Shown: positions 25,956 to 38,077, counted from the first letter of the stretch. The stretch: 64,000 bases of DNA from Mycobacterium sp. SMC-4 (GCF_025263265.1 NZ_CP079869.1:1798001-1862000); one strand, 5' to 3'. Numbers and translations: made by a program. The notes: generated by a model not told the origin, from the letters alone.

Positions 25956-27092
25956 TCAGTTGATCGGGGCGTTGAGCATGCGCAGATCGGCCAGAATGCC
26001 GCGGGCCGCCACGACGCCGCCACCGCCGTCCTCGCCCTGCCAAATCGCGTTGTTGACCGCGAATACGCGGCCATCGCGGTTGGCGGACAACCGCTTCCAC
26101 GCGTCGCCGCGCATCACCTCGGCTGCCCGGTCTTTGGCTTCCGCTGTGGCGAACGACACGTACACGATGTCGCCGTCGGCAGCGGAGAGGTCCGAACCGC
26201 TGTCCAGATCAGCATCGGAGATCCCGACTTCGACGAACGGCTTGTCAGTGAACCGTTGCGTCGCGGGGCGATCCACCCCCACATCGGCGAGCACCGTGCC
26301 GGGGAAGTTGTCGGTTCCGAAGATGCGCAGCGTGGTATCGGTGAACTGGACCACCGATGCCTGGAAGTGGGTGGCGTCGTTGTCGATCCCGGTCTGGGCG
26401 GCCGCCCGGTCGAAATCCTCGACGATGCGGTTGGCGGCCTCCAGCCGGCCGACAGCCGCACCGACCGTGCGCAAGTTGTCCTTCCAGCCCGCACCGGGTG
26501 GCCCGGCCAGCACGGTGGGTGCGATCTCGGCGAGCTCCGGGAACTGGCCGGCGGTCAGCGTCACCGAGCCGAGGATCAGATCGGGCGCGGCGTCGCGGAT
26601 CGCTGCGATGTCGGGCTGGTTCCGGTGTCCTGCCGGGGCCACCTCGTGGATGACAGTGCCCAGATACGCCGGTTGATCGTCAGACCCGTCGGGCAGCGCC
26701 GCCACGACGATGCGCGACTGCAGCCCCAGCGCGCACAGCGCGTCGAGTTGATCTCCGGAGAGCACGGCGATGCGTTGCGGATCGGCGCGCACCGTGGTCG
26801 TCTCGGGCACCGGCGGCCGGACGCCGTGGGCTGCCGCGTTGCCCACCTCGCGGTCGGGGGGTCCGTCGTCGAGCGGGGCGGGCTCGGCCGCACACGACTC
26901 GTCGGGGCGCCGGTCGTTGCCGAGAACTCCGGCATCGGCAATGCGGGTGGTGCTGGTGATCACCGACTCGCCGGTCGGGGTCGTCATCGAACCGTCACCG
27001 GAACCGCAACCGCCGAGAACCACCGCAGCAGCGGTGGCCAGTACTGCCGCGCGGGGTAATATCCCGCCCGTTCGCGATCTGGTCCCCAGCAC
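25956..27092 (-). CDS. fecB: Iron-siderophore substrate-binding lipoprotein FecB
   Basis: A 378-aa periplasmic binding protein of the FecB/TroA type. A lipoprotein signal ends LATAAAVVLGGC, with the lipid cysteine at about residue 25. The conserved start of the mature region, TSTTRIADAGVLGNDRRPDESC, closely follows M. tuberculosis FecB (Rv3044). The two lobes cover RIAVLSGDQLDALCALGLQSRIV and FTDKPFVEVGISDADL. FecB binds ferric siderophores and heme in M. tuberculosis; no permease genes adjoin. The GTG at 27092 has TACGGT exactly 7 nt upstream (27105-27100, minus), which supports this start over longer frames. Confidence 0.9.
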   Translation of the reverse strand: MLGTRSRTGGILPRAAVLATAAAVVLGGCGSGDGSMTTPTGESVITSTTRIADAGVLGNDRRPDESCAAEPAPLDDGPPDREVGNAAAHGVRPPVPETTTVRADPQRIAVLSGDQLDALCALGLQSRIVVAALPDGSDDQPAYLGTVIHEVAPAGHRNQPDIAAIRDAAPDLILGSVTLTAGQFPELAEIAPTVLAGPPGAGWKDNLRTVGAAVGRLEAANRIVEDFDRAAAQTGIDNDATHFQASVVQFTDTTLRIFGTDNFPGTVLADVGVDRPATQRFTDKPFVEVGISDADLDSGSDLSAADGDIVYVSFATAEAKDRAAEVMRGDAWKRLSANRDGRVFAVNNAIWQGEDGGGGVVAARGILADLRMLNAPIN

Positions 27093-27099
27093 GTCGCCG

Positions 27100-27105
27100 A
27101 CCGTA
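27100..27105 (-). promoter_or_regulatory. -10 hexamer of leaderless fecB
   Basis: TACGGT on the minus strand, 7 nt before the GTG at 27092. It helps choose the start codon of fecB. Confidence 0.5.
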
Positions 27106-27209
27106 ACACCTGGCTGTAGCGGCAGGTCAGGTCGTATCGACCGGCTCGCAGTAGGCTGAGTACGACCGTTTGTAGGACCACCCACTGCGCGCGGGGAAAC
27201 AGCGGTTAG

Positions 27210-30309
<3,100 letters not shown>

Positions 30310-30317
30310 CCGTCGGG

Positions 30318-31766
30318 TCACACCACGACGGTGACCGGCTCCGGGGACGCTGCACCGGTGACGTTGTGCCACGCAGTGGCCAGCAGCGCGACGGCTTCGT
30401 CGAGTTGGTCGTCGGGCAGTGCATACGGCACCCGCACGAACCGTTCCAGCGTTCCGTCGACACCGAAGCGCGGCCCGGCCGGCAATTCCAGACCGATCCG
30501 GGAGGCGGCCGCCGACAGTGCCGTGCTCATCGGTGCCGGCAAGCGCACCCACATCGACAGACCACCGGCACCTGAACCGGGCTGCCAGTCGGGCAGCCGC
30601 TCTGCCAGCAATCGACGCAGGAACTCCCGGCGGGCGCGCAGCATCTGCCGTCGCTCCGGGAGAACGTCCTCGGCCATCGCCAAGAGCTTTGCCGCCGTGA
30701 GTTGTTCGAGGATGGCCGTGCCCATGTCCACGGTCGGTCGGATCGCCGCCAGGGTGGCGATGACGCTGCGCTCGGCGCGGATCCATCCCACGCGCAGCCC
30801 TCCCCAGAATGATTTCGACATCGAGCCGACGGTGAGCACGAGGTCACGGCGATGTGGGCTCAGCTCGGTGGCCAGCGGGCGAGGTACAGGCTCGTCCAGC
30901 CAGATGTCGCTGATGGTCTCGTCGACAATGGTGCGGGTGCGCGAATCGGCGATCAGGCGCGCCATCCGGTTTCGGTCCGCTCCGGCCAGGGTGTGCCCCG
31001 TGGGATTGTGGTTGTCCGGGATCAGGTAGGCCAGATCGGGGGCCAGTTGGGCAACGGCGGCCGACATCGCCTCCAGATCCCAGCCGTCGTCGACCATCGG
31101 GACCGGCACCGCCGCCGCGCCGGACGCCGCGATGGCCGACAGGGCTCCGTGATAGGTCGGCTGTTCGACCAACACGCGATCACCCGGCTTGATGTAGGCC
31201 CGCAGGATCAGCCCGATCGCGTGCAGGGCTCCGGTGGTGACCATGACCTCGTCGGGTTCGGTGGGCAGGCCGCGCCGGCAGTACCTGTCGGCGACCGCCT
31301 CCCGCAGCGGTGCCGTGCCGACCAACTCGTGGCCCATCCCGTGCAGGTAGGGAGCGACATCGGCGGCGGCCTCGGCATAGGCCGTCAGCACCGCAGACGC
31401 CGGAGCTGCCAGCGCCGCTGCGGCAAGACCGGTGATGGGCGCCGGCGGCTGTGCTGCGGGGACGCCGGTCGCGGTCGGTAGAGCGACGGTGCTGCGGGCA
31501 CCGCGGCGCGCAACGAGGTAGCCGTCCTCACGCATCTGGTTGTATGCGGCGGTGACGGTGGTGCGCGACACTCGCAGCGCCTCGGCCAGCACGCGTTCAC
31601 TGGGGAGGCGGGCACCTACCGGCAATCGCCCGTCGATGATCAGCAGTCGCAGTGCGTCGGCCAGCCCGTGGTAAGCGGGACCGGTGCGGTTGGCCGTCCG
31701 CCAGTTCCCCAGCTCGCGGATCACCAGGTCCACTTCGAGAGATCGCAACGAAACACCAGTAGTCAT
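30318..31766 (-). CDS. MocR-type (GntR-aminotransferase fusion) PLP-dependent regulator
   Basis: A 482-aa protein. A GntR winged helix occupies about residues 30-95 (YHGLADALRLLIIDGRLPVGARLPSERVLAEALRVSRTTVTAAYNQMREDGYL). A fold-type I aminotransferase domain follows, with the PLP-binding region VLTVGSMSKSFWGGLRVGW (Schiff-base lysine in SKS) and YLIPDNHNPTGHTL. MocR regulators sense PLP or an amino-compound and control a neighbouring gene. Here the divergent neighbour is a 50-aa ORF, not the usual YczE or PdxS/T gene. An AGCCAGT/ACTGGCT repeat stands 5 bp upstream of its start codon. Confidence 0.92.
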   Translation of the reverse strand: MTTGVSLRSLEVDLVIRELGNWRTANRTGPAYHGLADALRLLIIDGRLPVGARLPSERVLAEALRVSRTTVTAAYNQMREDGYLVARRGARSTVALPTATGVPAAQPPAPITGLAAAALAAPASAVLTAYAEAAADVAPYLHGMGHELVGTAPLREAVADRYCRRGLPTEPDEVMVTTGALHAIGLILRAYIKPGDRVLVEQPTYHGALSAIAASGAAAVPVPMVDDGWDLEAMSAAVAQLAPDLAYLIPDNHNPTGHTLAGADRNRMARLIADSRTRTIVDETISDIWLDEPVPRPLATELSPHRRDLVLTVGSMSKSFWGGLRVGWIRAERSVIATLAAIRPTVDMGTAILEQLTAAKLLAMAEDVLPERRQMLRARREFLRRLLAERLPDWQPGSGAGGLSMWVRLPAPMSTALSAAASRIGLELPAGPRFGVDGTLERFVRVPYALPDDQLDEAVALLATAWHNVTGAASPEPVTVVV

Positions 31767-31770
31767 TTGC

Positions 31771-31792
31771 AGCCAGTATTCGCCAACTGGCT
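31771..31792. promoter_or_regulatory. Candidate MocR operator
   Basis: AGCCAGT (31771-31777) and ACTGGCT (31786-31792) are perfect 7-bp arms with an 8-nt spacer, 5 bp upstream of the mocR-type start codon. A related half, GCGAACTGGATAT at 31833, echoes GCCAACTGGCTAT at 31782 with a 51-bp offset, which may be chance. Confidence 0.45.
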
Positions 31793-31829
31793 ATTGATAG
31801 GCAAGCCACATGAGCACAAACATGGCCAC

Positions 31830-31982
31830 ATGGCGAACTGGATATCCCGGCTGGCTGACCGGCTGGCTGATCTGTACCACCTGCCGGCGATGAACGGCGG
31901 TTACGACACCGAAGACCCGCAGGCACGCCGTGCCCGCGCCGACCTCGACGCCATCCGCATCCGCTTTCCCGACCACGCGTAG
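31830..31982 (+). CDS. Small hypothetical protein divergent from MocR
   Basis: A 50-aa ORF, MANWISRLADRLADLYHL..., with an amphipathic N-terminal helix (residues 3-18) and a charged second helix (DTEDPQARRARADLDAIRIR). It is not a membrane protein. An upstream ATG at 31810 is in another frame. No Shine-Dalgarno sequence is seen. Its place opposite the MocR gene, with a shared inverted repeat, makes it the most likely local target. No family is recognised. Confidence 0.5.
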   Translation: MANWISRLADRLADLYHLPAMNGGYDTEDPQARRARADLDAIRIRFPDHA

Positions 31983-32038
31983 CACCGCGTCACTCGTTCG
32001 GTGGATTCGCGGTGCCCCAGCGCCGATGATGGAACCCG

Positions 32039-32728
32039 ATGAGCCGACAGCAAGGTGGGAGAGTGGCCGGTTCCGATGTGCTGAGGGCGCTCGCCGGTGA
32101 CGCGATGACGCTGTGTGGTGGCCGCCCACGCGCGATCCTGGGTATCGCGGGAACGCCCGGGGCGGGCAAATCCACGCTGGCCACGCTGCTGTGTCAGCGG
32201 GTGGCCGACGTGTGGGGAGCCGATACGGTGTGCCACCTGCCGATGGACGGATTTCACCTCGCCGATGCGCAGTTGCGTCGGCTGGGTCTGTTGGAGCGCA
32301 AAGGCGCACCCGAGACCTTCGACCCGTACGGATATGCGCACCTGCTGGACCGCGTCCGCCACGACCTCGAGGTGGACATCTATGCACCGGGATTCGACCG
32401 TGCCCTCGAACAACCCCTGGCTGGGGCTATCGCTGTCGCGCCGGCGACCCGGCTGGTCGTCACCGAAGGCAACTATCTGCTGCATGCGGATCTGCCGTGG
32501 CGACGGGCGCGCGCGCTGATGGACGGCGTGTGGTTCGTCACCGCCGAGCACCAGACCCGGCTGGACCGGCTGATCGCGCGACACATCGAGTTCGGCAAGA
32601 CCCCGCAACAGGCGCGCGCGTGGGTGGCCAAGGTCGACGAAGGCAACGCCGAGCAGGTGGCGGCCACCGCGACCGCAGCCGACCGCGTCGTCATCAACGG
32701 CGTCCACGGCTGGGCGTTGGCCGCCTGA
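32039..32728 (+). CDS. Nucleoside/nucleotide kinase family P-loop protein
   Basis: A 229-aa P-loop kinase of the uridine kinase/pantothenate kinase-like group. Walker A is ILGIAGTPGAGKSTLATLL (about residues 33-51). LPMDGFHLADAQLRRLGLLERKGAPETFDPYG is the substrate-binding segment shared with PanK and YggC/FrcK-like kinases. The lid region follows in TRLDRLIARHIEFGKTPQQA. Substrates in this subfamily range from sugars to nucleosides; none can be assigned. The GTG at 32063, behind AGGTGG, is an alternative start. It ends 13 bp before the ABC ATPase gene. Confidence 0.83.
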   Translation: MSRQQGGRVAGSDVLRALAGDAMTLCGGRPRAILGIAGTPGAGKSTLATLLCQRVADVWGADTVCHLPMDGFHLADAQLRRLGLLERKGAPETFDPYGYAHLLDRVRHDLEVDIYAPGFDRALEQPLAGAIAVAPATRLVVTEGNYLLHADLPWRRARALMDGVWFVTAEHQTRLDRLIARHIEFGKTPQQARAWVAKVDEGNAEQVAATATAADRVVINGVHGWALAA

Positions 32729-32729
32729 C

Positions 32730-32735
32730 TACGAT
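32730..32735 (+). promoter_or_regulatory. -10 hexamer of the leaderless ABC ATPase gene
   Basis: TACGAT, 6 nt before the GTG at 32742 and just after the kinase stop codon. The spacing fits a leaderless transcript. Confidence 0.5.
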
Positions 32736-32741
32736 GGCCAG

Positions 32742-33596
32742 GTGGCAGTCGAGGAGTCTGAAGACGAGGCAGAGACCACCGATCCCGACCTGCTGATCGA
32801 CTTCGCCAAGGTCACGCTGCGCCGTAACGGCAGGCTCATGGTCGGTCCCGTGACGTGGTCGGTGGAGTTGGACGAACGCTGGGTCATCGTCGGCCCGAAC
32901 GGCGCGGGCAAGACGTCGTTGTTGCGCATCGCCGCGGCGATGGAGCATCCGTCGTCGGGCACCGCATGGGTGCTTGGCGAGCGACTGGGTCGGGTCGACA
33001 TGTCAGAGTTGCGCTCTCGTGTCGGTTTGAGCAGCGCGGCGCTGGCGCAGCGGGTCCCCGACGACGAGGTGGTACGCGACCTGGTGGTGTCGGCCGGGTA
33101 CTCGGTCCTGGGCCGTTGGCGGGAACGCTACGAGGAACTGGACTACCACCGCGCGCTGGACATGCTTGAGAGCGTGGGGGCCGAGCACCTCGCCGACCGC
33201 ACGTACGGAACCCTGTCCGAAGGAGAGCGCAAACGGGTGATGATCGCCCGCGCGCTGATGACCGATCCGGAGCTGCTGCTGCTCGACGAGCCCGCCGCCG
33301 GGCTGGACCTCGGTGGGCGTGAGGAACTGGTGGCCCGCCTCAGCGATCTGGCCGACGACCCCGACGCGCCGGCCATGGTGCTGGTGACCCACCACGTGGA
33401 GGAGATACCCCCAGGATTCTCGCACTGCCTGATCCTGTCGGAAGGCGCCGTCGTGGCCGCCGGCCTGCTCAGCGATGTGCTGACCGCCGAGAACCTGTCC
33501 AGCGCGTTCGGCCAGTCCATTTCCCTGGACGTGATCGACGGGCGCTACTTCGCGCGCCGCACCCGCACCCGCGCGGCCCATCGACGCCGGGCCTGA
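32742..33596 (+). CDS. ABC transporter ATP-binding protein, Rv3041c-like
   Basis: A 284-aa single-domain ABC ATPase. Walker A GPNGAGKTSLLRIA (about residues 52-65), Q-loop region SELRSRVGLSSAALAQRV, signature LSEGERKRVMIARAL, Walker B LLLLDEPAAGLDL and switch histidine LVTHHVEEIP are all present. No permease or binding-protein gene is next to it, so its partner is unknown. Similar orphan ATPases are annotated with molybdate- or iron-type importers without proof. It opens a cotranscribed run with the NUDIX and EchA17 genes. Confidence 0.9.
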   Translation: MAVEESEDEAETTDPDLLIDFAKVTLRRNGRLMVGPVTWSVELDERWVIVGPNGAGKTSLLRIAAAMEHPSSGTAWVLGERLGRVDMSELRSRVGLSSAALAQRVPDDEVVRDLVVSAGYSVLGRWRERYEELDYHRALDMLESVGAEHLADRTYGTLSEGERKRVMIARALMTDPELLLLDEPAAGLDLGGREELVARLSDLADDPDAPAMVLVTHHVEEIPPGFSHCLILSEGAVVAAGLLSDVLTAENLSSAFGQSISLDVIDGRYFARRTRTRAAHRRRA

Positions 33597-33620
33597 CGGC
33601 CCGACTGCAGAGGAGCAGAG

Positions 33621-34469
33621 ATGACCGACCCCCTCGTTCCGCTCGTTCCGCGGCCCGCCGCGACCGTCATGTTGATCCGTGACGAGGCCACCGGATCCGC
33701 CGATGGGCTCGAGGTGTTTCTGATGCGCCGCCACTCGGCCATGGACTTCGTCGCCGGGGTCATGGTTTTTCCCGGCGGCGGGGTCGATGACCGCGACCGC
33801 AACGCCGACGTCGCCTGGCACGGCCCCGACCGGCAATGGTGGGCACGCCGCTTCGGCATCGACGTCGAGCTCGCTGAAGCGTTGGTCTGTGCGGCCGCCC
33901 GGGAGACCTTCGAGGAGTCCGGGGTGCTGTTCGCCGGGTCTGCCGACGACCCCGACCTGCTGGTCGACGATGCGACGGTCTACCGCGAGCAGCGCGCGGC
34001 ACTGGAGAACAAGTCATTGTCGTTCGGCGAGTTCCTGCGCTCGGAAAAGCTGATGCTGCGTGCAGATCTGCTGCGCCCGTGGGCCAACTGGGTGACACCG
34101 AAAGAGGAGCGCACCCGCCGTTACGACACCTACTTCTTCGTCGGAGCCCTGCCCCAGGGGCAGCGCGCCGACGGCGACAACACCGAGACAGACAAGGCTG
34201 ACTGGGTCACCCCGCAAGCAGCGCTGGACGACTTCGCCGACGGGCGTAGTTTCCTGCTACCTCCGACGTGGACACAGCTCGACGCCCTCAACGGCCGCAC
34301 CGTCGCTGAGGTTCTCGACGTCGAACGCCAGATCGTCGCGGTCGAGCCGTCGCTGTCGGCGGAGCGCAACGGCAACTGGGAGATCGAGTTCTTCAACGGC
34401 GAGCGCTACAACGAGGCGCGAAACCGCCGCTCGCCGCAGGGATACACCGACGGGGTACCGCTGGCGTGA
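33621..34469 (+). CDS. NUDIX hydrolase, Rv3040c-like
   Basis: A 282-aa NUDIX-fold protein resembling the NUDT19/RP2-type coenzyme A diphosphatases. The NUDIX box is split by an insert: [12 protein letters not shown] comes early, and the helix [18 protein letters not shown] carries the REx2EE core. Members hydrolyse CoA or acyl-CoA and similar diphosphates, which suits its place before an enoyl-CoA hydratase gene. Its TGA overlaps the GTG of echA17 in GTGA. The ATG follows GAGGAGCAG. Confidence 0.87.
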   Translation: MTDPLVPLVPRPAATVMLIRDEATGSADGLEVFLMRRHSAMDFVAGVMVFPGGGVDDRDRNADVAWHGPDRQWWARRFGIDVELAEALVCAAARETFEESGVLFAGSADDPDLLVDDATVYREQRAALENKSLSFGEFLRSEKLMLRADLLRPWANWVTPKEERTRRYDTYFFVGALPQGQRADGDNTETDKADWVTPQAALDDFADGRSFLLPPTWTQLDALNGRTVAEVLDVERQIVAVEPSLSAERNGNWEIEFFNGERYNEARNRRSPQGYTDGVPLA

Positions 34470-35161
34470 CTGAGTTCGTCAACGTCGTACCTGCCGCGGG
34501 CGACGTGCCCGAAGGATTGGCGACGCTGCTGTTGTCGCGTCCGCCTACCAATGCGCTCACCCGGCAGGTGTACCGCGAGCTCGCTGAGGCGGTCGCCGAG
34601 CTCGAGACGCGCGACGAGATCGCCGCGGTCGTGGTGTTCGGCGGGCATGAGATCTTCTGTGCCGGCGACGACATGGCCGAGCTGCAGACCTTGAATGCCG
34701 CTGAGGCCGAAATGGCCGCGCAGGGGTGTGCGCAGGCGCTGGATGCTCTCGCCGCGCTGTCCAAGCCGACTGTGGCGGCCATCACCGGCTACGCGCTGGG
34801 CGCTGGGATGACGCTGGCACTGGCGACGGACTGGCGGGTCAGCGGTGACAACGTCAGATTCGGCGCGACCGAAATTCTGGCCGGACGGCCTCCGGCCGGC
34901 CCCAGCGCCCGGCGGCTGGCCGAGACCATCGGCCGCAGCAAGGCCAAGGATCTGGTGTTCAGCGGGCGGTTCGTCGACGCGCGCGAAGCGCTCGAACTCG
35001 GGCTGGTCGACGAGTTGGTGGCCCCGGACGGGGTCTACGACGCGGCGCTGGCCTGGGCCGCCCGATTCCTGGACTATCCGCCCCCGGTGCTGGCCGCCGC
35101 CAAAGCCGCCTTCACCAGTGATGACGTGCTCGCCGACGGTCGACTCGACCGCGCCCGTTAG
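34466..35161 (+). CDS. echA17: Enoyl-CoA hydratase/isomerase family protein EchA17
   Basis: A 231-aa crotonase-fold protein. The oxyanion-hole segments are [13 protein letters not shown] and [16 protein letters not shown]. At the catalytic positions of true hydratases, the first glutamate region reads [11 protein letters not shown] and so lacks the usual Glu, while [20 protein letters not shown] retains a Glu in the second segment. The reaction is thus not certain to be hydration. It is translationally coupled to the NUDIX gene by a 4-bp overlap. It corresponds to Rv3039c. Its stop codon forms the start of the next gene's -10 box. Confidence 0.87.
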   Translation: MTEFVNVVPAAGDVPEGLATLLLSRPPTNALTRQVYRELAEAVAELETRDEIAAVVVFGGHEIFCAGDDMAELQTLNAAEAEMAAQGCAQALDALAALSKPTVAAITGYALGAGMTLALATDWRVSGDNVRFGATEILAGRPPAGPSARRLAETIGRSKAKDLVFSGRFVDAREALELGLVDELVAPDGVYDAALAWAARFLDYPPPVLAAAKAAFTSDDVLADGRLDRAR

Positions 35162-35164
35162 GCT
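35159..35164 (+). promoter_or_regulatory. -10 hexamer overlapping the echA17 stop codon
   Basis: TAGGCT begins with the TAG of echA17 and lies 7 nt before the ATG at 35172. This gives the methyltransferase gene a possible internal leaderless promoter. Confidence 0.5.
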
Positions 35165-35171
35165 GCCCTTC

Positions 35172-36149
35172 ATGACGAGTTCCGATGTCACCGACCCGGC
35201 TCCGACGCCACACGCCACCCAGGAGCAGGTCGAGGCCGCGATGCAAGACTCGAAGCTGGCCCAGGTGCTGTATCACGACTGGGAGGCCGAGACCTACGAC
35301 GACAAGTGGTCGATCTCCTACGATCAGCGGTGCGTGGACTACGCCCGCGGCCGGTTCGATGCGGCGGTGCCCGAGGACGTACAGCGGGAGTTGCCCTACG
35401 ACCGCGCGTTGGAGCTGGGGTGCGGGACCGGATTCTTCCTGCTCAACCTGATCCAGGCCGGGGTGGCGCGGCGCGGGTCGGTGACCGATCTCTCGCCGGG
35501 CATGGTCAAGGTGGCGACTCGCAACGGGCAGTCGCTCGGGCTCGACATCGACGGCCGGGTCGCCGACGCCGAAGGAATCCCTTACGACGACAACACCTTC
35601 GACCTGGTGGTCGGGCATGCAGTGCTGCATCACATCCCCGACGTGGAGCTGTCGCTGCGCGAGGTGGTCCGGATCCTCAAGCCGGGCGGGCGGTTCGTGT
35701 TCGCCGGTGAACCGACGACGATCGGTAACCGGTATGCGCGTGAGCTCTCCACACTGACGTGGCGCATCGCGACGAACGTCACCAAGCTGCCGATGTTGGC
35801 CGACTGGCGCCGTCCCCAGGCCGAGCTGGACGAATCCTCGCGTGCCGCGGCGCTGGAGGCCGTGGTGGATCTGCACACCTTCGATCCGGGCGATCTGGAG
35901 CGGATGGCGACCAGTGCCGGAGCGGTCGAGGTGCGCACGGCCAGCGAGGAGTTCACCGCGGCGATGCTCGGATGGCCGGTGCGCACCTTCGAGGCGGCGG
36001 TGCCCCCTGGTCGGCTGGGTTGGGGCTGGGCCAAATTCGCGTTCAACAGCTGGACCACGTTGTCCTGGGTGGACGCCCACCTCTGGCGCCGGGTGGTGCC
36101 CAAGGGCTGGTTCTACAACGTGATGATCACCGGGGTCAAGCCGTCGTAG
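35172..36149 (+). CDS. SAM-dependent methyltransferase, Rv3038c-like
   Basis: A 325-aa class I methyltransferase. The SAM motifs are ALELGCGTGFFLLNL (motif I, about residues 77-91), VTDLSPGMVKVA and VADAEGIPYDDNTFDLVVGHAVLHHIPD (motifs II-III), with EVVRILKPGGRFVFAGEP after. The long C-terminal third (residues 200-325) is specific to this mycobacterial group. The substrate is unknown; lipid or polyketide-like acceptors are possible. It is followed closely by another methyltransferase-fold gene, as in Rv3038c-Rv3037c. Confidence 0.88.
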   Translation: MTSSDVTDPAPTPHATQEQVEAAMQDSKLAQVLYHDWEAETYDDKWSISYDQRCVDYARGRFDAAVPEDVQRELPYDRALELGCGTGFFLLNLIQAGVARRGSVTDLSPGMVKVATRNGQSLGLDIDGRVADAEGIPYDDNTFDLVVGHAVLHHIPDVELSLREVVRILKPGGRFVFAGEPTTIGNRYARELSTLTWRIATNVTKLPMLADWRRPQAELDESSRAAALEAVVDLHTFDPGDLERMATSAGAVEVRTASEEFTAAMLGWPVRTFEAAVPPGRLGWGWAKFAFNSWTTLSWVDAHLWRRVVPKGWFYNVMITGVKPS

Positions 36150-36166
36150 AGTTCACCCTCGACGAT

Positions 36167-37312
36167 GTGCGCTACCTCAGCGGTGACGCCGGTCGCGCGG
36201 CACTGGCCCGGGTGGCCGGCCACACCCTGAGTCGAGCCACCCTGATCGCCGATATCGCCGCACTACGAACAGATTTCGGTGACCGCACGGCGGTGCTGGT
36301 CGAGACGGTCCAGTTGCGCCGCAAGGCGTTGGCCAAGCTGCCGGACCCATCGCAGTGGTTGTTCACCGACACGGCCGTGCAGCAGGCCACCGCCAGTGTG
36401 GTCGCCCAACATCGGGCGCGGCGCCTGTCGGGCCGGGTCGTGCACGACGCGACCTGTTCGGTGGGCTTCGAGCTTGCCGCGCTGCAGGACTGGGCGCGAT
36501 TCGTGGTCGGCACCGACCTCGATGCCGTCCGGCTGGCTATGGCCCGTCACAACCTCGGCCCGTCGGTGGCGTTGTGCCGCGCCGACGCGTTGCGCCCGGT
36601 CACCGAAGGCGCTGTCCTGGTGGTGGATCCGGCGCGCCGGGACGCCGCGGGCCGACGGTTCGACCCGCGGGCCTACTCGCCACCGCTGGACGATCTGCTT
36701 GCCATGTTGGTCGGTCGGGACTATGCCGTGAAGTGTGCTCCCGGAATCGACTTCACCGCGGTGCAGGCCATGGGTTTCGACGGGGAAGTGGAGATCGTGT
36801 CCGCCGGTGGCAGTGTCCGGGAGGCGTGCCTGTGGTCGAGGGGACTGACCGGCAGCGCGGTGCAGCGGCGCGCCACGGTACTCGACGCGGGGGAGCAGCT
36901 CATCGACACCGAACCCGACGAGTGCGGGGTCGCCCCGGCCGGCCGTTGGCTGATCGATCCCGACGGGGCGGTGGTGCGGGCCGGCCTGGTGCGGCACTAC
37001 GCCGTCCGCCACGGCCTGTGGCAGATCGATCCAGACATCGCCTACCTGTCCGGGAATCGGCTGCCCGACGGCGTGCGTGGGTTCGAAGTGCTCGAGCAGC
37101 TGCCGTTCAACGAACGGCAGCTGCGCCAGGCGCTGGCGCTGCGCCACGTGGGCGTCGCCGAGATCCTGGTGCGCGGCGTCGACGTGGACCCCGACCTGCT
37201 GCGCCCGCGGCTGCGGTTGCGCGGATCCGAGCGGGCTTCGGTGGTGATCACCCGGCTCGGCACCAAAGCGGCAAGCCGGGCAACGGCATTCATATGTCGT
37301 CCGTCACGTTGA
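36167..37312 (+). CDS. Class I SAM-dependent methyltransferase with THUMP-like C-terminus, Rv3037c-like
   Basis: A 381-aa protein. A small N-terminal domain precedes QWLFTDTAVQQATASVVAQHRA, the SAM motif VVHDATCSVGFELAALQ, FVVGTDLDAVRLAMARHN, and VLVVDPARRDAAGRR. This DPARR segment is typical of the RsmD/TrmO-like nucleic-acid methyltransferase branch. A THUMP-like C-terminal domain covers about residues 300-381. An rRNA or tRNA target is inferred. The start is doubtful: similarity seems to begin upstream at VEFTLDDVRY, but the first usable start codon in frame is the GTG at 36167, with no clear ribosome site. Confidence 0.78.
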   Translation: MRYLSGDAGRAALARVAGHTLSRATLIADIAALRTDFGDRTAVLVETVQLRRKALAKLPDPSQWLFTDTAVQQATASVVAQHRARRLSGRVVHDATCSVGFELAALQDWARFVVGTDLDAVRLAMARHNLGPSVALCRADALRPVTEGAVLVVDPARRDAAGRRFDPRAYSPPLDDLLAMLVGRDYAVKCAPGIDFTAVQAMGFDGEVEIVSAGGSVREACLWSRGLTGSAVQRRATVLDAGEQLIDTEPDECGVAPAGRWLIDPDGAVVRAGLVRHYAVRHGLWQIDPDIAYLSGNRLPDGVRGFEVLEQLPFNERQLRQALALRHVGVAEILVRGVDVDPDLLRPRLRLRGSERASVVITRLGTKAASRATAFICRPSR

Positions 37313-37377
37313 TCGCTGACGTACCCTGACTGCAAGAGCGCCCGAAGTCCGATGCGGCGCCGATCGTAAGGACCTCG

Positions 37378-38070
37378 ATGCGCATTCTCGCTCCTGCGCT
37401 GGTGACCGCCGGTCTGGTCGCCGGCTGGCTGGCCGCCCCGGCGGCCGCGGCCGCACCGGCATGCACTGAACTGGGAGGTGCCGTCGATGTCGACCAGACC
37501 TGCCAGGTGCACCTGGAGGAACAGACCTACCGGGTGGATTTCACCTTCCCCGTCGATTACCCGGATCAGCAGGCGCTGGTCGCCTATCTCACCCAAACTC
37601 GGGACGGATTCGTCAACGTTGCCGGAATGCCCGGCTCCTGGAACCTGCCCTACGTACTGGACGGCCGGGGAACCTCCTACCGCAGCGGCCCCGAGGATGC
37701 CGGCACCCGCAGCGTGGTCTTTGAGGTGTACGAGAACGTCGGTGGAGCCCATCCGCAGACCTGGTACAAGACCTTCAACTGGGACGTCGCCGGCCAGGCG
37801 CCGATCACCTATGACACCCTGTTCGAGCCGGGCGCCGAACCGCTCGACGTGATCTACCCGATCGTGCAATCCGAGGTGTCCCGTCAGCTCGGTATCGACT
37901 CGCCGATATCGCCGGCCGACGGCCTCGACCCGGCCAAGTACCAGGAGTTCGTGCTGACCGACGACGAGGTGATCTTCTTCTTCGGTCAGGGTGAGGTCAT
38001 GGCAGGCGCCGGTGGCGCGTTGCAGGCCGCGGTCCCGCGGTCGGCGCTGGCCGACATGCTGGCGGTCTAG
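37378..38070 (+). CDS. Secreted DUF3298/RsiV-domain protein, TB22.2-like
   Basis: A 230-aa exported protein. A signal peptide (residues 1-26, cleavage after APAAAAA) is followed by a DUF3298-type domain. Its hallmarks are TYRVDFTFPVDYPDQQALVAYL, the GGAHPQTWYKTFNWD segment and DGLDPAKYQEFVLTDDEVIFFFGQGEV near the end. M. tuberculosis Rv3036c (TB22.2) is the matching secreted protein, described as having esterase activity. The ATG follows AAGGACCTCG. It is convergent with the AGCS symporter gene, 8 bp away. Confidence 0.85.
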   Translation: MRILAPALVTAGLVAGWLAAPAAAAAPACTELGGAVDVDQTCQVHLEEQTYRVDFTFPVDYPDQQALVAYLTQTRDGFVNVAGMPGSWNLPYVLDGRGTSYRSGPEDAGTRSVVFEVYENVGGAHPQTWYKTFNWDVAGQAPITYDTLFEPGAEPLDVIYPIVQSEVSRQLGIDSPISPADGLDPAKYQEFVLTDDEVIFFFGQGEVMAGAGGALQAAVPRSALADMLAV

Positions 38071-38077
38071 CAGCAGA

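Noticed and set aside
24800..27185. IdeR (iron) box before fecB
   Set aside because: No sequence near 27093-27290 resembles the 19-bp IdeR consensus.
35112..36080. A 322-codon minus-strand frame over the Rv3038c-like methyltransferase gene
   Set aside because: Antisense shadow of a gene with clear SAM motifs.
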